64,000 nucleotides of DNA. Source: an uncultured Bacteroidia bacterium. Lineage in GTDB: Bacteria; Bacteroidota; Bacteroidia; Bacteroidales; UBA932. Made by a program: the position numbers and the translations under genes. Below, in pieces: positions 58,316 through 64,000 of the stretch (the first letter of the stretch is position 1; each line of letters opens with the position of its first letter). Where the stretch lies: positions 1-64,000 of the forward strand of contig CACXPG010000001.1 of the NCBI GenBank assembly GCA_902769525.1. Reading direction: 5' to 3'. The notes below the pieces were generated by a model that made no database searches, was not told the DNA's origin, and saw only the letters and a program-made list of their open reading frames with translations.

Positions 58316-60825
58316 GGACGTGCAGAAGAGGTTGAAGACTTCTGCCGCTGGTCGGTGATGGCGCGCCTAACCCTCTCATAGAGGAAGCGGTTGTGCGCTC
58401 CATTGAGTGTGGTGGTATTGGCAGATGCTGCCTTGAACTTGTTCTGGAGCATCTCCAACTGGCCCAGTATCATTGAAGAAACATCTGAATTACCCCTTTC
58501 CCTAGGAGTGTAGACTGGGGTTGATCCGCGAGGGATGGCACTGCCGCCGGTGTACATGTCGCAGAGTTTCTGGACATATATCTTTTGCATCATTCGGCGG
58601 AAAGCTGCTTCCTGAGGATCTGCAGGAATTGGGGCAAACACTATGCTGTTAAGGTCAGCGAAATAGTTCTCGACGGTGTAGGCGCTCTTGCCAAGAGCTT
58701 CTTCTGCCAGGAAGAGGTTACCCAGCACACGGCTGTCCACCAGCTTAGTGAAGGTCCCGTTGTAGATGCCCTGCATTATGTTGAGCTTGTCCTTCTTGGT
58801 CTTGGTGAAGATCTCGTCCTTGAGCAGCCACTTAGGAGTGGTGAAGAAATGCCTCTTCAGGAAGGCAAGGGCTTCCTGCTGCTTTGCCTTGCTTACGAAG
58901 GTGCGGATGTCCCCAGGTTCCCCGGATAGTTTCTCTTCTGTCATCACTCCGCCGATGTACTTGGCAACGTGGTTGATGTACCTCTTGTACTGGCTTACTA
59001 CCTCGTCGTAGATGTCGCTGAGGTTGGTGTAAGGCTCGTTAGGAGTTGCGGTCCAGGTTTCGATGTTTTCCATTACAACCTTGAGGTTGCTCATTCCGAT
59101 CTCGTTGCTCTCCATATGGTTTACGCCGAGGTCTTCGCTCTGGTAGCGAGGGTCGGAAGGATCTATATCGGTTCCATATTTGTATATTCCGGTTGGGTCC
59201 TTGAGTTTTTCGGTCACGATCTTTTTCAGGTATTCGCTTTCCTCCTCAGGAGTCTTGAATTGAGGATAGTATCTGTAACCCCACTCTATCGCCCACTTGT
59301 CATAAGGGCCGATGCAAGGGAACAAAAGCTCCTGTGGGATGTTGTCCTTCTCCTGGGCAAGATACAGGAAGCGGGCATAGTCCATGATTGAGGATGCGTG
59401 GCCGTACTTCTTCAGGAACTCGACGTTCTTGAGGTTAGCCACGGTGTAGATCGGGCAGTTGCTGCCGGCAAAATTATGCATCAATCCAAGGGCATGGCCT
59501 ACCTCGTGGGATGAGACGAAACGTATAAGCTGTCCCATAAGCTCGTCAGGAAGCAGCATGTTCCTGGCCATAGGGTCAGATGGCGCACATTGTATAAAGT
59601 ACCATTTGCGAAGCAGGTCCATAACGTTATGATACCAGTTGATGTGGGTCTCGATGATCTCGCCGCTCCTCGGGTCGGATACGTGAGGACCACTGGCATT
59701 AGCCACGGTTGAAGGCTTATAGACTATAGCCGAGTGTGTGGCGTCGTCCAAGGACCAGGTAGGATCCTCCTCCGCAGACGGGGCTTCCTTTGCCATTATG
59801 GCATTCTTGAATCCTGCTGCTTCAAATGCTGCCTGCCAGTCGTTGACGCCGGCAATCAGATAAGGAACCCACTCCTTTGGAGTTGTCGGATCTATGTATA
59901 TCACGATTGGCTTCCGGGGTTCTACCAGTTCTCCGTTGAGGTATTTCTGGAGATCCTCCGGCTTGGGTTCCAGTCTCCAGCGGGCGGCAAAACTTACTTT
60001 CTCAACGCCTTGGGGATTCATGTCAAAGTCCGTGAAACTTTCTGTGAAATACCCTACCCGGGGGTCCATTATACGGCCCATCATCGGCTCCTTTGGCAGA
60101 AGAACCAGAGATGCGTTGTACTCGTAGGTTGCGCTCTGGCCGTTCTCCTTGCCATAGGTAATCACGCTGCGGAACTCAGTGTTGATGGGGTAAGTCTTGA
60201 TATCTGAAACATAGCTGCGCTCCTTCACCATGTTCTGCAGGGTGAATGTCCGCTTCATGGATTTGTCAAAGTGCAGCAACGGATTTTCCGTAATGAGGAA
60301 GTTGGTGACATCTATCACGCTCTCGGACTTGTCGCCGTTCCAGGCAGCTATGTCAAAAGATGCCTCTATGGCAGCTGTGTTGGAATTCTTCACGTTCTCC
60401 GCCATGCTGCCCGCGGCTCTTTCCTCAAGCATCACGTGATGGAGGAATATCTTGTTGCCGGGGCCTTTGGAGAATCTTACCATTTCGTGGCTTAGGATGT
60501 CACCGGCATAGCCTTCGGAACCTTTTCTTCCGCCTTCCGCACTCTTGCCGATTCTGGAAACCAGCGCGAGGTCTCTTCCGATTATGGAATCGTTGATAGT
60601 AATATACCATTTGTCTTCCTGATTGTAGACAGTGGTGAAACCTTTCATCACCTTGGCGTCTTTCTTAACGAATTTCTCGATAGACTCAGGAGCTTTTTTC
60701 TTTGGAGGCTGGCCAGGAGCCTGTCCGTCCCTAGGAGGAATCTGGGCAGAAGACGGCATTGCACTAAGGCACATTACAGCAGCGAAGCAGATGGCTGACA
60801 AAAGAATTGATAGACGTGGTTTCAT
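58312..60825 (-). CDS. secreted zinc-dependent metalloprotease (DUF5117/DUF4953 type), copy 1
   Basis: 837 residues, signal peptide near MKPRLSILLSAICFAAVMCLSAMPSSAQ (read in two parts). A Pro/Lys linker (QAPGQPPKKKAPES) is followed by DUF5118/DUF5117-like beta regions (YNQEDKWYITINDSIIGRDL; VGYFTESFTDFDMNPQG) and a metzincin domain with VSSHEVGHALGLMHNFAGSN (HExxHxxGxxH) and the Met-turn SSIMDYARFLY. The C-terminal DUF4953-type helical region ends with NGAHNRFLYERVRRAI. Surface or periplasmic protease of unknown substrate. It is a close paralogue of the next upstream gene (60908-63532), in tandem. Confidence 0.88.
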   Translation of the reverse strand: MKPRLSILLSAICFAAVMCLSAMPSSAQIPPRDGQAPGQPPKKKAPESIEKFVKKDAKVMKGFTTVYNQEDKWYITINDSIIGRDLALVSRIGKSAEGGRKGSEGYAGDILSHEMVRFSKGPGNKIFLHHVMLEERAAGSMAENVKNSNTAAIEASFDIAAWNGDKSESVIDVTNFLITENPLLHFDKSMKRTFTLQNMVKERSYVSDIKTYPINTEFRSVITYGKENGQSATYEYNASLVLLPKEPMMGRIMDPRVGYFTESFTDFDMNPQGVEKVSFAARWRLEPKPEDLQKYLNGELVEPRKPIVIYIDPTTPKEWVPYLIAGVNDWQAAFEAAGFKNAIMAKEAPSAEEDPTWSLDDATHSAIVYKPSTVANASGPHVSDPRSGEIIETHINWYHNVMDLLRKWYFIQCAPSDPMARNMLLPDELMGQLIRFVSSHEVGHALGLMHNFAGSNCPIYTVANLKNVEFLKKYGHASSIMDYARFLYLAQEKDNIPQELLFPCIGPYDKWAIEWGYRYYPQFKTPEEESEYLKKIVTEKLKDPTGIYKYGTDIDPSDPRYQSEDLGVNHMESNEIGMSNLKVVMENIETWTATPNEPYTNLSDIYDEVVSQYKRYINHVAKYIGGVMTEEKLSGEPGDIRTFVSKAKQQEALAFLKRHFFTTPKWLLKDEIFTKTKKDKLNIMQGIYNGTFTKLVDSRVLGNLFLAEEALGKSAYTVENYFADLNSIVFAPIPADPQEAAFRRMMQKIYVQKLCDMYTGGSAIPRGSTPVYTPRERGNSDVSSMILGQLEMLQNKFKAASANTTTLNGAHNRFLYERVRRAITDQRQKSSTSSARP

Positions 60826-60845
60826 AGTTAAACTGATATCTTGTT

Positions 60846-60853
60846 CAAATATA
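60846..60853 (-). promoter_or_regulatory. putative -7 box (TATATTTG) of metalloprotease copy 1
   Basis: Minus-strand TATATTTG 21 bp before the start codon. Its -33 region falls in the preceding terminator hairpin. Confidence 0.4.
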
Positions 60854-60854
60854 A

Positions 60855-60889
60855 AAAAAGGGTTTCGTTCTGGAAACCCTTTTTTTTTT
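60855..60889 (-). terminator. terminator between the two metalloprotease genes
   Basis: Stem gggtttc/ggaaaccc flanked by A7 and T9, so it can work in both directions. Confidence 0.85.
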
Positions 60890-60907
60890 AACTAGAATAT
60901 CATTCTG

Positions 60908-63532
60908 TTATTCTCCGAGGATGCAGGCGGTGCCGAATTCTTCCTCAGCGATGAAAGGTATGGCTCCTGCTGATGGAGATGAAGCCTTCTGCCTCTGGTC
61001 GGTGATGGCGCGCCTTACTCTCTCGTAGAGGAAGCGGTTGTGAGCTCCGTTGAGAGTGGTGGTGTTGGCGGATGCTGCCTTGAACTTGTTCTGGAGCATC
61101 TCCAGCTGGCCCAGTATCATTGAAGAAACATCGGAGTTGCCCTTCTCTTCCGGAGTGTAGATCACTATCATTCCGCCGGTTGAATTGCCGCTTCCGCTGC
61201 CGGTGTACATGTCGCAGAGCTTCTGTACATAGATCTTCTGCATCAGGCGGCGGTAAGCTGCCTCCTGAGGATCTGCAGGCATAGGAGCGAAGACTATGTT
61301 GTTCAGGTCTGTGAAGTAGTTCTCGATGGTGTAGGCATTCTTGCCCAGGGCAACTTCTGCCTTGCACATATTGTCAAGCACGCGGTTGTCCACCAGTTTG
61401 CCAAGGGTTCCGTTGTAGATGCCCTGCATTATGGAGAGCTTGTCCTTCTTCGTCTTCTTGAAAATCTCGTCCTTGAGCAGCCACTTAGGAGTGGTGAAGA
61501 AATGCTTCTTGAGGAAGGCAAGGGCTTCCTGCTGCTTTGCCTTGCTTACGAAGGTGCGGATGTCGCCAGGCTCCTCGGCAAGTTTCTCCTCGGTAGTGAT
61601 TCCGCCGATATACTTGGCAACGTGGTTGATGTATCTCTTGTACTGGCTTACAACCTGGTCGTAGATGTCGCTGAGGTTGGTGTAAGGCTCGTTAGGAGTT
61701 GCGGTCCACTTCTCGATGTTGTTCATGATGACCTTGAGGTTGTTCATTCCGATCTCGTTGCTTTCCATGTGGTTTACGCCGAGGTCTTCGCTCTGGTAGC
61801 GAGGGTCGGAAGGATCGCTCTCGGTTCCGAACTTGTAGATTCCGGTAGGATCCTTCAGCTTTTCAGTAACGATCTTCTTCAGGTATTCGCTTTCCTCCTT
61901 AGGGGTCTTGAACTGAGGATAATATCTGTAGCCCCACTCGATTGCCCACTTGTCATAAGGGCCGATGCAAGGGAAGAGAAGCTCCTGCGGGATGTTGTCC
62001 TTCTCCTCTGCAAGATACAGGAAGCGGGCATAGTCCATAATGGAGGATGCGTGGCCGTACTTCTTCAGGAACTCGACGTTCTTGAGGTTGTCAACTGTGT
62101 AGATCGGGCAGTTGCTGCCGGCAAAGTTATGCCTCAGGCCGAGGGTGTGGCCTACCTCGTGGGATGACACGAAGCGGATAAGTTCGCCCATAAGCTCGGT
62201 AGGAAGCTGCATGTTCCTGGCCATAGGATCGGATGGAGAGCACTGGACAAAGTACCAGTTCCTCAGAAGGTTCATAACGTTGTGGTACCAGTTGATGTGG
62301 GTCTCGATGATCTCACCGCTTCTAGGGTCGGATACGTGAGGGCCGCTGGCGTTTGCAACGTCGGACGGCTTGTAGACGATGGCTGAATGGGTGGCGTCAT
62401 CCAAAGACCAGGTAGGATCTTCTTCCTTGGTAGGAGCCACCTTTGCCATGATGGCGTTCTTGAAGCCTGCCTTCTCGAATGCAACCTGCCAGTCGTTTAC
62501 GCCGGCTATCAGATAAGGAACCCACTCCTTAGGAGTCGTAGGGTCTATGTAGATAACGATAGGTTTCTGAGGCTCTACCAGTTCTCCGTTTAGATATTTC
62601 TGAAGGTCTTCCGGTTTTGGTTCCAGTCTCCAGCGAGCTGCGAGGGCAACGCTCTTTACGCCCTGAGGGTTCATGTCGAAGTCTGTGTACCTTACGGTGA
62701 AGTATCCTACCCTAGGGTCAACGATACGGCCCATCATAGGCTCCTTAGGAAGAAGAACCATGGAAGCGTTGTACTCGTAGGTTGCGCTCTGGCCGTTCTC
62801 CTTTCCGTAGGTTATCACGCTGCGGAACTCGGTGTTGATAGGATAAGTCTGGATTCCAGAAACATAGCAGCGGTCTTTCATGAAGTTCTGAAGGGTGAAA
62901 GTCCTCTTCAGATATTTGTTGAAATGCAGAAGCGGATTTTCCGTCAGAAGGAAGTTGGAAACATCGATAACGCTCTCGGTCTTGTCCGCGTTCTGGGCAG
63001 CGATATCGAAGGAAGCCACGATAGCCGTGGTGTTGGAATTCTTCACGTTCTGGGCCATGCTTCCGGTTGCCCTTTCCCTGAGCATTACCTGATGCAGGAA
63101 TATCTTGTTGCCAGGGCCCTTGGAGAATCTTACCATAGCCTCGCCGACAATGTCACCGGCATAGCCGTTGAATCCCTTTCTTCCGCCCTCGGCGCTCTTG
63201 CCGATTCTGGAAACCAGCTCGATGTCCCTTCCGATTATGGAATCGTTGATAGTGATGTACCATTTGTCTTCCTGATTGTAGACAGTGGTGAAACCTTTCA
63301 TCACCTTGGCATCTTTCTTAACGAATTTCTCGAGAGACTCAGGACCTTTCTTCTTTGGAGGCTGGCCAGGGGTCTGTCCGTCCTTAGGAGGAGCCTGGGC
63401 AGTTGGAGCGTCCTTTTTGGCGTCCTTGTTCCTTCTCTGCGCTGAAGCCTGGGATACGCTCAGGCACATAACTGCAGCGATGCAGAGGGCTGACACAAGA
63501 GTTGTCAGACGTGCTTTAGTAGTTAATCTCAT
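60908..63532 (-). CDS. secreted zinc-dependent metalloprotease (DUF5117/DUF4953 type), copy 2
   Basis: 874 residues from ATG at 63532 (MRLTTKARLTTLVSALCIAA, signal ending SQASAQ). Same domain order as copy 1, with long stretches of identical residues, zinc motif VSSHEVGHTLGLRHNFAGSN and Met-turn SSIMDYARFLY. It differs by a longer linker after the signal (RRNKDAKKDAPTAQAPPKDG), an inserted GSGSGNSTGG stretch near the C-terminus and a C-terminal extension (IPFIAEEEFGTACILGE). The DNA also remains similar, which points to a fairly recent tandem duplication. Substrate unknown; likely exported and envelope-associated. Confidence 0.88.
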   Translation of the reverse strand: MRLTTKARLTTLVSALCIAAVMCLSVSQASAQRRNKDAKKDAPTAQAPPKDGQTPGQPPKKKGPESLEKFVKKDAKVMKGFTTVYNQEDKWYITINDSIIGRDIELVSRIGKSAEGGRKGFNGYAGDIVGEAMVRFSKGPGNKIFLHQVMLRERATGSMAQNVKNSNTTAIVASFDIAAQNADKTESVIDVSNFLLTENPLLHFNKYLKRTFTLQNFMKDRCYVSGIQTYPINTEFRSVITYGKENGQSATYEYNASMVLLPKEPMMGRIVDPRVGYFTVRYTDFDMNPQGVKSVALAARWRLEPKPEDLQKYLNGELVEPQKPIVIYIDPTTPKEWVPYLIAGVNDWQVAFEKAGFKNAIMAKVAPTKEEDPTWSLDDATHSAIVYKPSDVANASGPHVSDPRSGEIIETHINWYHNVMNLLRNWYFVQCSPSDPMARNMQLPTELMGELIRFVSSHEVGHTLGLRHNFAGSNCPIYTVDNLKNVEFLKKYGHASSIMDYARFLYLAEEKDNIPQELLFPCIGPYDKWAIEWGYRYYPQFKTPKEESEYLKKIVTEKLKDPTGIYKFGTESDPSDPRYQSEDLGVNHMESNEIGMNNLKVIMNNIEKWTATPNEPYTNLSDIYDQVVSQYKRYINHVAKYIGGITTEEKLAEEPGDIRTFVSKAKQQEALAFLKKHFFTTPKWLLKDEIFKKTKKDKLSIMQGIYNGTLGKLVDNRVLDNMCKAEVALGKNAYTIENYFTDLNNIVFAPMPADPQEAAYRRLMQKIYVQKLCDMYTGSGSGNSTGGMIVIYTPEEKGNSDVSSMILGQLEMLQNKFKAASANTTTLNGAHNRFLYERVRRAITDQRQKASSPSAGAIPFIAEEEFGTACILGE

Positions 63533-63580
63533 ATTTAACAGTTTTTTGTTGATTTGATTTTTGTCGCGATTAAGAGTATT

Positions 63581-63588
63581 CAAATATA
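63581..63588 (-). promoter_or_regulatory. putative -7 box (TATATTTG) of metalloprotease copy 2
   Basis: Minus-strand TATATTTG 48 bp before the start codon. The upstream sequence runs into the 119-bp element. Confidence 0.45.
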
Positions 63589-63625
63589 CACTTTTAGACT
63601 CAATTTTCAGCGAAAAGGAAACTGG

Positions 63626-63744
63626 GGGCTATGGTATTTTGTAAAGTTCCGAATCTCAGCGATATACAAAAAGCACCCCCTGAATTTCAGGGAGTGCTTT
63701 TTATAATGGGCTGCAACTTAACTGATTGCGAAGCACCATAGCCC
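63626..63744. repeat. 119-bp element with terminal inverted repeats and central hairpin, copy B
   Basis: Inverted ends gggctatggt (63626-63635) and accatagccc (63735-63744). The central hairpin, aaaaagcac paired with gtgcttttt plus an inner ccctga/tcaggg, spans 63668-63702 and is centred on the midpoint. It abuts the TAA stop codon of the minus-strand TPR gene. It has the same length, end sequence and design as copy A at 14120-14238. Confidence 0.75.
63668..63702. terminator. terminator hairpin inside element copy B
   Basis: Long stem (aaaaagcac, one mismatch, ccctga) with a 3-nt loop and T-runs on both strands. It would end the TPR gene's transcript. Confidence 0.75.
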
Positions 63745-64000
63745 TTACAGAGCCTCTCCGGACATCTGTTCCACCACCCAGTCTACGGCTGAGGCGGCCG
63801 GACCTTCCGGTTCCAGGAGCTTGGCGTTGTTGTAGGCTTCCAGAGCTTCTCTAAACAGTTGCTGCCGGCTGTAAAGGTTCCCAAGCAGATACCAGGCGTA
63901 GGAGTTGTTCGGCTCTTTTTTCAGAAGGGCGGAAAGGCTGGAGTGAGCCTCCTCGTTCCGTCCCTCTCTCATAAGAGCTTCTATCTCCACAGCGGTTATT
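63745..64000 (-). CDS. TPR-repeat protein, 5' end outside the window
   Basis: The frame is open to the last base of the window, so the gene is partial. At least 81 residues are seen, with TPR helix pairs (ALMREGRNEEAHSSLSALLKKEP; YAWYLLGNLYSRQQLFREALEAYNNAKLLEP). A GTG at 63990 exists but a start beyond the window is more likely. The C-terminus is WVVEQMSGEAL. Function beyond protein-protein interaction cannot be given. The stop codon is directly followed by element copy B. Confidence 0.7.
   Translation of the reverse strand, partial: ITAVEIEALMREGRNEEAHSSLSALLKKEPNNSYAWYLLGNLYSRQQLFREALEAYNNAKLLEPEGPAASAVDWVVEQMSGEAL

Noticed and set aside
1-64000. CRISPR array, insertion sequences or prophage
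   Set aside because: No regularly spaced repeats, transposase or integrase motifs, and no phage structural genes were seen on either strand. The only interspersed repeat is the 119-bp element.

Overview
The window reads as a chromosomal segment of a Bacteroidota bacterium, most likely order Bacteroidales. The evidence is the recurrent promoter pattern TTTG (or TTGG), 18-20 bp, then TAnnTTTG; near absence of Shine-Dalgarno sites; several fimbrillin-like and BACON-type surface lipoproteins; a SurA-like/OstA-like outer-membrane assembly block; BlaI/BlaR1 with a TonB-type C-terminal domain; large DUF4953-type zinc proteases; and two tRNA genes without encoded CCA. A finer placement is a guess. 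I see no transposase, integrase, phage module or CRISPR array. Coding density is high, and no stretch longer than 300 bases lacks a gene.

Layout. 1-1205: two half-size chromate transporter proteins. 1202-8068 (minus): glycosyltransferase with two tiny genes, then metH, metF and a DUF308 membrane protein. 8244-9994 (plus): an AT-rich orphan gene and a deiminase-family gene. 10144-11979 (minus): a surface lipoprotein with glycine-rich repeats behind a micro-ORF, then tRNA-His. 12338-23101: central metabolism and housekeeping (carboxyltransferase subunit with an altered biotinyl domain, UlaG-like hydrolase, TonB receptor, pyruvate:ferredoxin oxidoreductase, fabD, tRNA-Arg, DUF362 lipoprotein). 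23127-32369 (minus): four large surface lipoproteins with related N-terminal halves and exchanged C-terminal halves, one of them a nuclease; two are preceded by micro-ORFs. 32552-41856 (minus): outer-membrane assembly genes (SurA-like, OstA-like), guaB, a YhcC-type radical SAM protein and a phosphoesterase. 41922-45484 (plus): a murein-peptide set (NlpC/P60, dipeptide epimerase, LD-carboxypeptidase). 45549-50128: small proteins, a YgjP-like peptidase and a blaI-blaR1-TPR operon. 50239-55026: rpsO, pnuC, pnp, glyA. 55180-64000: FGE-like protein, TrmH-type methyltransferase, YpfJ-like protease, a barrel-like protein, two tandem paralogous metalloproteases and a partial TPR gene.

The two signals I find most worth following are non-standard ones. 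First, two diverged copies of an exactly 119-bp element (14120-14238 and 63626-63744) have terminal inverted repeats and a terminator-like hairpin at the exact centre, and each abuts a TAA stop codon. Second, a family of 46-53 residue micro-ORFs (11818-11979, 29693-29833, 32214-32369), each with a Y-x-x-P motif, an N-L-E motif and an acidic Trp-containing tail, sits immediately upstream of large surface lipoprotein genes. A third is the replacement of the biotin-accepting lysine by tyrosine in the carboxyltransferase subunit at 12338-14119.
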